The notes below the pieces were generated by a model, which saw only the letters and a program-made list of their open reading frames with translations, had not been told where the DNA came from and made no database searches. From NCBI RefSeq assembly GCF_965139615.1, contig NZ_CBCSIQ010000034.1, positions 1-36,480 of the forward strand: DNA of 36,480 nt. The letters run 5' to 3'. The DNA comes from Kerstersia similis. GTDB taxonomy: Bacteria; Pseudomonadota; Gammaproteobacteria; Burkholderiales; Burkholderiaceae_B. Position 1 is the stretch's first letter. Every line of letters starts with the position of its first letter. The position numbers and the translations under genes are program-made. Below are positions 13,731 to 21,917 of this stretch, one piece after another.

Positions 13731-14579
13731 TCAGGGCGCAGGCAGGGCCAGGGCGACAGCCCGGGCGAGCTGCGCCAGCAGGGCGGCGCCATCGCCGCCG
13801 TACAGGGTCATGCTGGTGCGCGGGTCGGTGAAACCATCGGCCAGCACTGCCAGGACGACGCTCTGGCCGCCAGCCGACAGGATGCCTGCGTCATGCCGCA
13901 GGCCATGGAGCTGGCCGGTTTTATTGGCCAGTTTGGCGTTGGCTGGCAGCGCCGCGCCGAAGTGGGATTGTTCGCGCTGGTCGGCCAGCATCTGCAGGCC
14001 GAGCTGGCGCAGCGGCGCGGGCAGTGTGCCGTCGCGCAACAGCCAGAGCAGTGCTGCGCAGGCATCGGCGGCGCTGGTCCAGTTGTCGCGGCCGGCAGCC
14101 CGCGCCTGCATGTCCATCATGCTGCGTTCCAGACGGGTCTGCGGCAGCCCGGTGCGCTGGCACCATTGCGTGACGGCCTCCAGGCCCAGCCAGTCGATCA
14201 GGGCATTGGTGGCGACGTTGTCGCTCAGCACGATCATCAGGCGGCCCAGTTCTTCCAGCTGCAGGCTGCGCACGCTGGGCAGTTGGTTGAGAATGCCGGT
14301 GCCGCCCACGCGTTCGATAGCGTCCAGCGACAGCATGTGATCCAGCGGCCAGCGGCCGGCTGCCACCTGTTCGAGCAGCAGCATCAGGATCGGTACTTTG
14401 ATCAGGCTGGCGGACGGCATGGGGGTGGCCGCTTCACGCTCGAACAAGGGCGTGCCGTCCAGGGTGTGCACGGCCATGGTGACGCGTGCCTGGGTGCCAG
14501 CCAGAATAGGAGCCAGCCCCTGCGCCAGCCTGCTGCGCAGGCCGGCGATATCGGTGGGGGGATTACCCAATTCAAACAT
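13731..14579 (-). CDS. Cytosolic beta-lactamase-fold serine hydrolase (class A-like, atypical)
   Basis: 282 residues with the three class A serine-enzyme motifs: Ser58-Leu-Ile-Lys61 (SxxK), Ser119-Asp-Asn121 (SDN) and Lys220-Thr-Gly222 (KTG). Two features argue against an ordinary antibiotic-resistance lactamase. There is no signal peptide (the N-terminus is MFELGNPPTDIAGLRSRL). The omega-loop also lacks the Glu166 motif: where class A has ExxLN the sequence reads RSMMDMQARAAGRDN, as in the beta-lactamase-2-type serine hydrolases. A peptidase, amidase or lactam-opening role inside the cell is likelier. A strong AAAGGAGG precedes the ATG, and the permease gene ends 18 bases upstream. It is part of the D-aminoacylase operon. 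Confidence 0.85.
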   Translation of the reverse strand: MFELGNPPTDIAGLRSRLAQGLAPILAGTQARVTMAVHTLDGTPLFEREAATPMPSASLIKVPILMLLLEQVAAGRWPLDHMLSLDAIERVGGTGILNQLPSVRSLQLEELGRLMIVLSDNVATNALIDWLGLEAVTQWCQRTGLPQTRLERSMMDMQARAAGRDNWTSAADACAALLWLLRDGTLPAPLRQLGLQMLADQREQSHFGAALPANAKLANKTGQLHGLRHDAGILSAGGQSVVLAVLADGFTDPRTSMTLYGGDGAALLAQLARAVALALPAP

Positions 14580-14597
14580 GCCGTCGCCTCCTTTGGC

Positions 14598-16007
14598 TTA
14601 GACCAGGATGAAGAACAGGCCGCAGAACATCAGCAGGTTCACACCCATGACTGCCCAGCCGTTATAGAGCATGTACTTCAGCTGGGTCGAGCGGGCCAAG
14701 CCCATCTGACCGAACATGTCGGAGGACGGGAACGGACCGAACCAGTCGATTTGCGAGCTGCCCAGAATCACGGCGGTGGTGGCGGCGGGGCCGACGCCAG
14801 CGGCCGCCAGTACCGGCCCGAAGATTTTGGCGGTGAAAGTCATCTGCGCCACGGCTGCGCCGGGTATGTGCCCCACGACGTTGAAGGCCACGATGATGAT
14901 GCACAACACGGCGCCGCTCACCCCGATCAGGTAGGGCTGCACGACATCCAGCAGGGCATGGTAGGCATTGAGCTGATCGACCAGCACCAGCACCGGGTTG
15001 AACAACCAGAACAGGAAGAAGATCCAGATCAGCTTGCCCGAGCCCGCATACATGGCTTGCAGGATTTCACGCGGTTGCATACCGCCGGCCAGGCCGGTGG
15101 TGGCGCCCAGAGAGACCATGACGATAATGGCGAAGGCAAAACCCGCCTTGGCGCTGATACCGACAATGGCCAGCAGGATGATCGTGAGGCAGAAGGCCCA
15201 GGCCGCACGCACCGCGCTGGGGGCGGCGGGGCGAGCCAGGTTCAGGGCAGCCTGGCCGAGCGCCGCTTCTTCATACTGGAAGTGCGGCTCGGTCATTTTC
15301 TGGATGCGTCCGGACATGAACCAGCCGGTCAGCAGGGTGGCGATGGCCATGGGAATGCCGGCCACCGTCAGGTACTCGACATAGGTCAGGCCAGTCAGGC
15401 CGGTGACGGTCACGACGTTGGGCGTGAAAGGCCCGAGCACCAGGCCCGCCGAACCGGCGGTCTGGAACAGGGCGGCCACGGCAGGCGGAGACAGGCGGAC
15501 GGCAGCGGCAATGGGGATGACCACGGCGGCGATGATGGCGTTGCCACCGGCCAGTGTGCCCAAAGCGCCACAGATCAGTGTCGAGGTGATGATGATGCCC
15601 AGGCGTACGCGCCGCTGGTTGGACAGGCCGATGCGTTTCACGATGGCGCGCACCAGCTGTTCGGCGGCCCCTGTGCGTGCGGCGACTTCCCCCACGCCTG
15701 CGCCCAGCACGATGATCAGGCCTACCACCGCAATGAAGGAGCCCAGCGAGTCAGCCAGCAGTTTGCCCATGGCAATCGGTGTGGTGCCGGTCATGATGGC
15801 GCCCAGCACGATGGCTGCGATGGTCGCCAGCACGATGTCCACGCCCAGCAGGGCGATGACGGCAAAGACCACGACGGGCGTCAGGCCCCAGAGCGAGGTT
15901 TCGCCGGGCATGACGAAATGGGTATAGAGCGCGATGGCGAGGCCGACCAGGATCACCGCTATGGCGGCGTTGCGCTTGCCCTGGGGCATTTTTTGAATGA
16001 GCGTCAT
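14598..16007 (-). CDS. Multi-pass permease, ion-transporter superfamily (GntP/NhaC-like)
   Basis: 469 residues, almost entirely hydrophobic, with roughly 11-12 membrane segments. Gly/Ala-rich repeated stretches such as LGAGVGEVAARTGAAEQLVRA and GTLAGGNAIIAAVVIPIAAA recall organic-anion or Na+/H+-coupled secondary carriers of the ion-transporter superfamily. The exact family and substrate cannot be fixed from sequence alone. Its place between D-aminoacylase and the serine hydrolase suggests it imports the acylated or amidated amino acid that the operon degrades. AAGGAG lies 7 bases before the ATG at 16007. The 153-bp gap to the D-aminoacylase stop contains nothing recognisable. Confidence 0.75.
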   Translation of the reverse strand: MTLIQKMPQGKRNAAIAVILVGLAIALYTHFVMPGETSLWGLTPVVVFAVIALLGVDIVLATIAAIVLGAIMTGTTPIAMGKLLADSLGSFIAVVGLIIVLGAGVGEVAARTGAAEQLVRAIVKRIGLSNQRRVRLGIIITSTLICGALGTLAGGNAIIAAVVIPIAAAVRLSPPAVAALFQTAGSAGLVLGPFTPNVVTVTGLTGLTYVEYLTVAGIPMAIATLLTGWFMSGRIQKMTEPHFQYEEAALGQAALNLARPAAPSAVRAAWAFCLTIILLAIVGISAKAGFAFAIIVMVSLGATTGLAGGMQPREILQAMYAGSGKLIWIFFLFWLFNPVLVLVDQLNAYHALLDVVQPYLIGVSGAVLCIIIVAFNVVGHIPGAAVAQMTFTAKIFGPVLAAAGVGPAATTAVILGSSQIDWFGPFPSSDMFGQMGLARSTQLKYMLYNGWAVMGVNLLMFCGLFFILV

Positions 16008-16160
16008 GGATGTCTCCTTCCTATTACCTTTGAGTCCTTAATGATCGGAAAGTGTCAGACTCGTTATCGCGGCCCTGGCGTCCGGCGGATTGGGTCCGCA
16101 GTTGCCGGCCGCTGGCCGCTGTTGTTGTGCCGGTGCTTGCTTGCGCTCACCCGGGTATTT

Positions 16161-17636
16161 TCAGGCCGCGCCGGCAGAGCCGGACATGGCAGGAAATTCA
16201 CGTTGCAGGACTTGCCCCGGACGCTGGATGCCGGGTTGCGCCGGGAAGACCTGGGTGCCATTGACGAACACGGCATCGACGCCCACGGACGGCCGGGTCG
16301 GGTCTTCCCAGGTCGCCCGGTCTTCAACGGTGTCGGGGTCGAAAATGACGATATCGGCCCATGCGCCTTCTTTCAGCGTGCCGCGATCGCTCAGTCCGAA
16401 AACCGAGGCGGGCAGCGCCGTCATCCGGGCAATCGCCTGTTCCAGCGGCATCAGCTGGCATTCACGGACATAGCGGCCGAGGATGCGGGTGAAGCTGCCC
16501 CACAGGCGCGGGTGGGGGCGCTCGTCGCTGGGCAGGCCATCGGAACCGACCATGCAGCAGGGGTGGCGGAAAATGCGCTGCACCTCGTCTTCGTCCATGG
16601 CGAAATAAATGGCGCCGGCGGGCAGCAGGCGGCGTGCTGCCGTTTCGCGGTCACAGCCCCATTCCCAGGCGATGTCGGACAGGTACTTGCCGCTGCACTC
16701 AGGATGCGGGGTGGACCAGGTGATGCGTATATCGTCGATCAGGCTGGCGCGTTCCGGAATCAGGATGGTGGAACTGCCGGGATAGGGATAGATGTCCAGC
16801 GCAATATCCAGCCCTTGCGCACGGGCCAGGTCGATATTGGCCAGGGTGTACTGGCTGCGGCCCCAATTGGCCTTGAGCATGCACTTGTGATGCGACACCA
16901 GCGTGGCGCAACCGGTGCGGCGGCTGATGCCCAGCACTTCATCGACAGCGGCCTCCACCTCGTCGCCTTCATTACGGATGTGGCTGGTGTGCAGCGAGCC
17001 GGCGGCGGCGGCGATATGCGCCAGGCCGTCGAGCTCTTCCGGTGTGGAGACGCTGCCCGGCTCGTAGGCCAGGCCAGTGCTGAAGCCCACGGCGCCAGCT
17101 GCCAGAGAGTCGCGCAGCAGGGTTTCCATGGCCTGCTGTTCTGCGGGTGTCGGTGTCGCCATCGGGTCCGCCATGACGGCCAGCCGCAAATTGGCGTGGC
17201 CGACCAGCGCCGCGACGTTGATCATCGGCTGCAGTTCGCGCAAGGTTTGCAGATAGGTACGCATATCGGCAAACAGCGGCGATTCGCCCAGCAACGCCAG
17301 CGCGGCTGCCGTATTGCCCGGCATCGGCGCGGGCGATGCGCTGACGCCGCAATTGCCGACGACCACGGTGGTGATGCCCTGGCTGGTTTTCCAGTCCAGC
17401 TGTGGCTTTTCAACGAACATGAGATCATCATGGCCGTGGGTGTCGATAAAACCCGGTGCAACAATATGCCCGGCGGCGCTGACCGTTTGGTGCGCGCGGG
17501 CCTGGCTCAGATCGCCGATGGCGGCCACCCGGCCATCAAGAATGCCGATATCGGCGCGGCGGCGTTCGGCGCCTGTGCCGTCTATCAGCCAGCCATCGGT
17601 GATCTTGAGATCGAGTTCCCGGGTATTTTTCTGCAT
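16161..17636 (-). CDS. N-acyl-D-amino-acid deacylase (D-aminoacylase), amidohydrolase superfamily
   Basis: 491 residues with hallmark residues of D-aminoacylase: HGH at 67-69 in APGFIDTHGHDD, Cys96 in VVGNCGVS, His219 in TSHIRNEGDE, His249/250 in VSHHKCML and the catalytic Asp in MVGSDGLPSD. The zinc-ligand Cys and the loop motifs match those known for the Alcaligenes enzyme. It hydrolyses N-acyl-D-amino acids to the D-amino acid plus a carboxylate. The start at 17636 has AGGAGGAAGAC directly upstream; the frame upstream of it (to 17696) is unsupported. It is the first gene of the amidase operon and divergent from a LysR regulator. A D-amino-acid dehydrogenase-like gene nearby could take the product further. 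Confidence 0.93.
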   Translation of the reverse strand: MQKNTRELDLKITDGWLIDGTGAERRRADIGILDGRVAAIGDLSQARAHQTVSAAGHIVAPGFIDTHGHDDLMFVEKPQLDWKTSQGITTVVVGNCGVSASPAPMPGNTAAALALLGESPLFADMRTYLQTLRELQPMINVAALVGHANLRLAVMADPMATPTPAEQQAMETLLRDSLAAGAVGFSTGLAYEPGSVSTPEELDGLAHIAAAAGSLHTSHIRNEGDEVEAAVDEVLGISRRTGCATLVSHHKCMLKANWGRSQYTLANIDLARAQGLDIALDIYPYPGSSTILIPERASLIDDIRITWSTPHPECSGKYLSDIAWEWGCDRETAARRLLPAGAIYFAMDEDEVQRIFRHPCCMVGSDGLPSDERPHPRLWGSFTRILGRYVRECQLMPLEQAIARMTALPASVFGLSDRGTLKEGAWADIVIFDPDTVEDRATWEDPTRPSVGVDAVFVNGTQVFPAQPGIQRPGQVLQREFPAMSGSAGAA

Positions 17637-17705
17637 GTCTTCCTCCTGAACCCTTCCTGGACGGAATGGGCTGGCTTTATTATCCAAAGGCATCATCCAT
17701 CTGAA

Positions 17706-17738
17706 AAATCCTTTTAGTTAATGCATTGATCAGGATTT
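17706..17738. promoter_or_regulatory. Inverted repeat between D-aminoacylase and LysR gene
   Basis: AAATCCT (17706-17712) and AGGATTT (17732-17738) form an inverted repeat with a 19-base gap, immediately before the LysR start at 17742. LysR proteins usually bind an interrupted dyad in the divergent promoter region. The right arm also contains the AGGA that could serve as ribosome-binding site. Confidence 0.45.
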
Positions 17739-17741
17739 GTT

Positions 17742-18689
17742 ATGAATCGACTGCCCAAGCACATTACGCTGAAGCATCTCAATGCTTTTGTCGCGGTTGC
17801 CCAGGAGGCCAGCTTCACGCATGCGGCGCATCGCTTGTTCCAAACCCAGTCATCGGTGACGGGCTTGATCCGGCAGCTGGAGTCCGCGCTCGGAACCCAG
17901 CTGTTTTCACGTACCAGCCGGCGCGTGGCGCTGACGCAGGTGGGCCAGGAGTTCCTGCCTCGGGTGACACGCCTGCTGGCGGATTTCGACGGTGCCATCG
18001 AAGATGTGGTGCGTTATGGCGCGCTGGAACGCGGGCGGGTCGGGGTGGCGGCGGCGCCGTCGGCCATTACCGAGCTGATTGCACCGGCGGCCGCGGCATT
18101 TGCCGCGCGCTATCCGGGAATCAGGCTGTATCTGCGCGATGACAATTCCGGCCGCATCCAGCGGCAGGTGGTGGCCGGCAGCGTGGACTTCGGCTTGACG
18201 AGCCGCTGGGCTGATGTTCACGGCCTGGAGTGCGAACCCTTGCTGGAAGATACCTTCGGCGTGTTGTTCCGCAGTGATGACCCTGAGATCCGCCCTGACG
18301 CGGCAGGAACGGTGTCCTGGGAAACGCTGGTCGGGCGCAAGCTGGTGGGGGTGGTGGATGAAACCGGCATCATGGCCTTGCTGCAATCTCGCGCCGATCT
18401 GCCCATCGAGGCGGCTGCGCCGTTTTACGAGGCGTCCAGCACGACGTCGCAGGCCGCCATCGTGCAAAGCGGACTGGCCATTGCCGTGCTGCCGGCGCTG
18501 GCCGCCAAGCGTGTGATGGCGCCGGGCCTGGCCTATGCCTTGCTGCGCGAACCGACGGTGGTGCGCATGCTGTGCCTGATGTTCCACGAAGAGCACGCGC
18601 CGACACCCGCCGCCCAGGCCTTGGCCGATGCCATCCGGAAACAGGTGCGCCGGGCCACCTTGCCGGTGGGCTGCCGCTTGCCGTCATAG
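17742..18689 (+). CDS. LysR-type transcriptional regulator (probable regulator of the amidase operon)
   Basis: 315 residues. The N-terminal winged HTH (about 9-68) reads ITLKHLNAFVAVAQEASFTHAAHRLFQTQSSVTGLIRQLE, followed by LGTQLFSRTSRRVALTQVG, the standard LysR signature. The C-terminal part (about 95-300) is the periplasmic-binding-protein-like effector domain. Its inducer is not evident. It is divergently transcribed from D-aminoacylase with only about 105 bp between starts, the typical arrangement for activation of the divergent operon and self-repression. The gene ends near the convergent second LysR gene (stop at 18713). Confidence 0.92.
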   Translation: MNRLPKHITLKHLNAFVAVAQEASFTHAAHRLFQTQSSVTGLIRQLESALGTQLFSRTSRRVALTQVGQEFLPRVTRLLADFDGAIEDVVRYGALERGRVGVAAAPSAITELIAPAAAAFAARYPGIRLYLRDDNSGRIQRQVVAGSVDFGLTSRWADVHGLECEPLLEDTFGVLFRSDDPEIRPDAAGTVSWETLVGRKLVGVVDETGIMALLQSRADLPIEAAAPFYEASSTTSQAAIVQSGLAIAVLPALAAKRVMAPGLAYALLREPTVVRMLCLMFHEEHAPTPAAQALADAIRKQVRRATLPVGCRLPS

Positions 18690-18712
18690 GCCGGCGGCGG
18701 ATGACGGAGCGC

Positions 18713-19621
18713 TCAGACCACCGTGCCGGCAGTCGTGTCGGCAGTCAGCCATTGGCGCAAGGCCTGGATGGCCGGGCTATGCGCGCGTTCTTCCGTTGAA
18801 ATGAAAAAGTAGTCCCTCGGCGATGCAAAGGGTTCATCGTGCAGACGCACCAGCCGGCCGGCGCGCAAGGCGTCTCCGGCGACGTACTCGGGCAGCAGCG
18901 CGGCGCCCAGACCGGCTTCGGTCGCGGTAATGGACAGCGTCAGCAGGCTGTAGTGTGCGCCGGGCGCGGGGACTTCGATACGTTGCCCGAGCTGGCGCAG
19001 GTAGGCTGGCCAGGCGTTGGGCGCCGATGTCAGGTGCAGGAGCGGCAGCCCGGCCATCCGCTCGGGAGCGAGCGGCGCCTGGGGGCATAGCGCCGGGGCG
19101 GCCATGGGCCAGGAAATCAGGGGGGCCAGCATATCGCCGACACAGCCGGGTTCCGGGCCCTCGCAATGCACGATGGCTGCGTCCAGCACCGAATCTCGAA
19201 CCGAGATGGGCCCGACATGCGTGACGACGTCCAACTGGATAGCCGGGTGGGCGAGCGCGAACTGGCTGAGCCGGGGCATGGCCCACAGTGTGCCGAACGT
19301 CGTTGGGACGGAAATCCGGATGACGGTATCGGGTACAGACCGGGTGGCGACGGCGATTGACGCGGATTCCAGTTCATCCAGCAGGTAGCGGATGCGTCGC
19401 AGGTAGCTGGCGCCGGCTTCCGTCAGCGCCAGTCCGGTCGGGGTACGCAGGCACAGGGCGGCGCCAACAAAATTTTCCAGGTCGGTCAGCTGGCGGCTGA
19501 CGGCGCTCTGGGTCAGCCCCAGATCCTGTGCCGCTGCGGTAATGCTGCCGCGCCGGGCAATGACTTCAAAGGTATTGAGGTTGACGGTCGCAGGCAGCAG
19601 ACGCTGCGTAGGATGTTTCAT
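18713..19621 (-). CDS. LysR-type transcriptional regulator, GcvA-like (probable regulator of the D-amino-acid dehydrogenase)
   Basis: 302 residues. The LysR HTH reads VNLNTFEVIARRGSITAAAQ, then LTQSAVSRQLTDLENFVGAALC and RTPTGLALTEAG. The effector domain has IVHCEGPEPG and a C-terminal TEAGLGAALLPEYVAGD of the GcvA/AmpR subgroup style. The start at 19621 has GGAG five bases upstream. The frame continues upstream to 19885, but that would run through the divergent promoter region and is rejected. It is divergent from the DadA-like gene, with a long inverted repeat between them, so it probably controls that gene. Confidence 0.9.
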   Translation of the reverse strand: MKHPTQRLLPATVNLNTFEVIARRGSITAAAQDLGLTQSAVSRQLTDLENFVGAALCLRTPTGLALTEAGASYLRRIRYLLDELESASIAVATRSVPDTVIRISVPTTFGTLWAMPRLSQFALAHPAIQLDVVTHVGPISVRDSVLDAAIVHCEGPEPGCVGDMLAPLISWPMAAPALCPQAPLAPERMAGLPLLHLTSAPNAWPAYLRQLGQRIEVPAPGAHYSLLTLSITATEAGLGAALLPEYVAGDALRAGRLVRLHDEPFASPRDYFFISTEERAHSPAIQALRQWLTADTTAGTVV

Positions 19622-19668
19622 GGGACTCCGGGGCCAGGGGCGGGCAGCACAGGGATGCGGCAAGGGTA

Positions 19669-19755
19669 TCGAAAAAATGCAAAGGGGGGTACTTTTATTT
19701 TGTTGGACAGCAGGTGGCGCGGTGACGGAAACTTTGCATACCTGTATTTTTTCGA
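19669..19755. promoter_or_regulatory. Composite inverted repeat in the LysR/dadA-like intergenic region
   Basis: The left arm is TCGAAAAAATGCAAAG (19669-19684). Its reverse complement recurs on the right in two blocks, CTTTGCA (19732-19738) and TTTTTTCGA (19747-19755), separated by 8 bases. Counting one more base, ATGCAAAG/CTTTGCAT is an 8-bp dyad. This lies in the 287-bp divergent spacer, where a LysR regulator would be expected to bind. Confidence 0.6.
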
Positions 19756-19908
19756 GGTCTGCCGAGACTGTCAGGGAACAGTCCTGGAAACGCAGCGATT
19801 CCAGGTCGTTTCCCGATACGGAAGCGGCTGGCGCAGGCGTCAGGCAACAGGTGCCGCAGCGGCGGTTGGCGCGCTGGCGGAGCATCAGGCAATACCAAGG
19901 CGAGGGGA

Positions 19909-21264
19909 ATGAAGGTGGCGTCAGTCAGTACACAAGGCCGGCAGGCCTCATCGGAACAGCAAGGGGCGGCAGTCCGGCCCGGCTTGCGTCATGCAGTGGT
20001 GCTGGGCTCCGGCATTACAGGCTTGCTCACGGCGTGGTATCTGCGCCAGGAAGGCCTGGCGGTGACGGTGCTGGACCAGGCCCAGGCGCCCGCCATGGGC
20101 GCCAGCCATGGCAATGGCGCGCAGCTCTCCTATAGCTATGTCGCGCCGCTGGCCGGGCCAGGCGTGCTGGGGCAGGCCGTGACCTGGTTGTTCAATCCGG
20201 CCTCGCCGCTGCGCTGGCGGCCACGTGCCGATTGGCGCCAGTGGCGCTGGCTGATGCAATTCGCGGCGGCCTGCAATGCGCGGCAAAGCCAGGCAACGAC
20301 GGAACGCCTGCTGCGGCTGGCGTTCTATAGCCGCGATTTGATGCATGACTTTCTGGAGACACCGGAAGGCCGGGCTTTGTCTTTTTCCTATCGCCGCAAC
20401 GGCAAGCTGGTCGTTTATTCCGATGCCGCCGCCCTGGAAGGGGCGCGCCGCCAAGTGGCGCTGCAGGCGCCCCTGGGGTGCGAACAGCAGGTGCTGGATG
20501 CACAGGCCTGCATGGATGTTGAGCCTGCCTTGGCGCATCCTGATTGCGGGATGGGGCGGCGCATGGTGGGCGGGGTGCTGACGCCCAGCGAGGAAGTCGG
20601 CGATTGCCACGCATTCTGCGTCGGTTTGCAGCAGCTGTTGCAACAGGCGGGCGTAACGTTTCATTATGGTTTCCAGGTTGAAGGCTGGCGTCGTCGCCCA
20701 GGGGCGGGCGCCCATGCGGTCTATGGCGCGCAGGGGGAAGTCGAGGGCGATGCCTTTGTGATCGCCTGCGGGGCGCAGAGCGCCTCATTGGGCGCGAAGA
20801 TCGGCCTGGATCTGCCGGTCTATCCGCTCAAGGGCTATAGCCTGACCGTGCCGGAATCGGCGGCGATGCCGGCCTTGAACATCACCGACCTGGCCAAGAA
20901 AACCGTTTATGCGCCTTTGGCCGGCCGTGGCCTGCGCATCGCCGGGCTGGTGGACATCGTGGGCCAGGATACCCGTCTGGACCCGGCCCGGGTAGCGCTG
21001 CTGCGCCGTGAGGCGCAGGCTGCTGCGGCGCCCTGGCTGCCGGCTGACCCGGCCGCGCCATGCGAACCTTGGGCCGGCCTGCGCCCGGCCACGCCCAAGG
21101 GCACGCCTATCCTGGGTGCGACACCGGTATCCAATGTGTTCATCAACGTGGGGCAAGGCGCACTGGGCTGGACGCTGGCCCATGGCAGCGCGCGCGTGGT
21201 CGCGGACATGATGCTGGGCCGCCAGCCTGGGCTGGCGCTCGACGGATTGGCCTATCGCGCCTAG
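19909..21264 (+). CDS. FAD-dependent D-amino-acid dehydrogenase-like oxidoreductase (DadA family)
   Basis: 451 residues. The FAD-binding Rossmann motif GSGITG (33-38) within AVVLGSGITGLLTAWYLRQE is preceded by an unusual 25-residue N-terminal extension. DAO/DadA family features follow: GASHGNGAQLSYSYVAPLAGPG, GGVLTPSEEVGDCHAFC, YPLKGYSLTV and the C-terminal EPWAGLRPATPKGTPILGAT, then GQGALGWTLAHGSARVVAD. Such enzymes oxidise D-amino acids to keto acids and ammonia at the inner membrane. The start at 19909 has AAGGCGAGGGGA just upstream. Its position one regulator away from the D-aminoacylase operon suggests it completes D-amino-acid use, though the substrate is inferred. Confidence 0.88.
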   Translation: MKVASVSTQGRQASSEQQGAAVRPGLRHAVVLGSGITGLLTAWYLRQEGLAVTVLDQAQAPAMGASHGNGAQLSYSYVAPLAGPGVLGQAVTWLFNPASPLRWRPRADWRQWRWLMQFAAACNARQSQATTERLLRLAFYSRDLMHDFLETPEGRALSFSYRRNGKLVVYSDAAALEGARRQVALQAPLGCEQQVLDAQACMDVEPALAHPDCGMGRRMVGGVLTPSEEVGDCHAFCVGLQQLLQQAGVTFHYGFQVEGWRRRPGAGAHAVYGAQGEVEGDAFVIACGAQSASLGAKIGLDLPVYPLKGYSLTVPESAAMPALNITDLAKKTVYAPLAGRGLRIAGLVDIVGQDTRLDPARVALLRREAQAAAAPWLPADPAAPCEPWAGLRPATPKGTPILGATPVSNVFINVGQGALGWTLAHGSARVVADMMLGRQPGLALDGLAYRA

Positions 21265-21353
21265 GGGGCGCCCGTAGCCGGTGGGGGTGGCAAGCCTGGC
21301 AGCAGGTGTGCTTGCCGCCCGGGCGCGTGGCGCGTCGGGCTGAAAAAAGACGT

Positions 21354-21379
21354 AAAAAAGGACGCATGCATGGGCGTCC
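21354..21379 (-). terminator. Intrinsic terminator for the SWIB-domain gene
   Basis: GGACGC (21360-21365) and GCGTCC (21374-21379) form a stem with an 8-base loop. It is followed on the minus strand by six T (21354-21359). It lies about 100 bases past the SWIB gene stop and also faces the DadA-like gene end. Confidence 0.75.
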
Positions 21380-21479
21380 GATTTTCTGGCTGCCGGCTCG
21401 TGCCGGGCCATGGGCCGGGGAAGGCATCTCGGGCTGGCAAGCTGCCGGCCGGGCCTCCCTGGCGGATGTGGCTGCCTGA

Positions 21480-21755
21480 TTATTTCAGGTGAGCGTTGAC
21501 CAGCTTGGTCAGTTCGAACATCGAAACCTGATCCTTGCCGAACAGCGGGCGCAGCTTGTCGTCGGCATTGATGTTGCGGCGGTTGGCGGCGTCTTGCAGG
21601 TCGTGTTTCTTGATGTATTCCCAGATCTTCTTGGTGACTTCCGTGCGCGGCAGCGGATCCGCACCGATGACGGCAGCCAGGATAGGGCTGGGGGTCAGCG
21701 GCTTCATGAAGGCTGCATTGGGTTTGCGCTCGGCTGCGGCGGGGGCTTTTGCCAT
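21480..21755 (-). CDS. Stand-alone SWIB/MDM2-domain protein
   Basis: 91 residues. After a short Ala/Lys-rich start, the rest is one SWIB domain: PLTPSPILAAVIGADPLPRTEVTKKIWEYIKKHDLQDAANRRNINADDKLRPLFGK in overlapping conserved blocks, ending VSMFELTKLVNAHLK. SWIB domains are best known from eukaryotic SWI/SNF complexes and MDM2. Short bacterial forms occur in chlamydiae and many proteobacteria, where the role is unclear; DNA or chromatin-like binding is proposed. The ATG at 21755 has AGGAG 9 bases upstream. The frame extends upstream to 21914 but without support. It stands between the D-amino-acid and organosulfur gene groups and has its own terminator. Confidence 0.92.
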   Translation of the reverse strand: MAKAPAAAERKPNAAFMKPLTPSPILAAVIGADPLPRTEVTKKIWEYIKKHDLQDAANRRNINADDKLRPLFGKDQVSMFELTKLVNAHLK

Positions 21756-21917
21756 CGTAGGCACTCCTGCTTGATGGGTTGAAAAGGTGTAGCGGCGGCA
21801 GCATAACTTGTCTTGGCCCGAAAGACAAAAAAAGCCAGGAGCCGGCAGGGGGCGGGCGCGCTCCGCAGCACCGCCGGCGCGCGGCCCGAACAATCGCAGT
21901 GCGCCGACGGGCACGGA

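Noticed and set aside
13731..14579. Antibiotic-resistance beta-lactamase
   Set aside because: No export signal, no Glu166 equivalent and a metabolic operon context.
13341..17717. Open plus-strand frame of 1458 codons antisense to the amidase operon
   Set aside because: It runs antisense through at least four recognisable genes and their gaps, has low-complexity Gly/His/Gln-rich content and no family resemblance. High GC at third codon positions removes stop codons on the opposite strand.
19622..19885. Upstream extension of the second LysR gene
   Set aside because: It covers the divergent promoter region with the inverted repeat, and the LysR family starts at the residue encoded at 19621.
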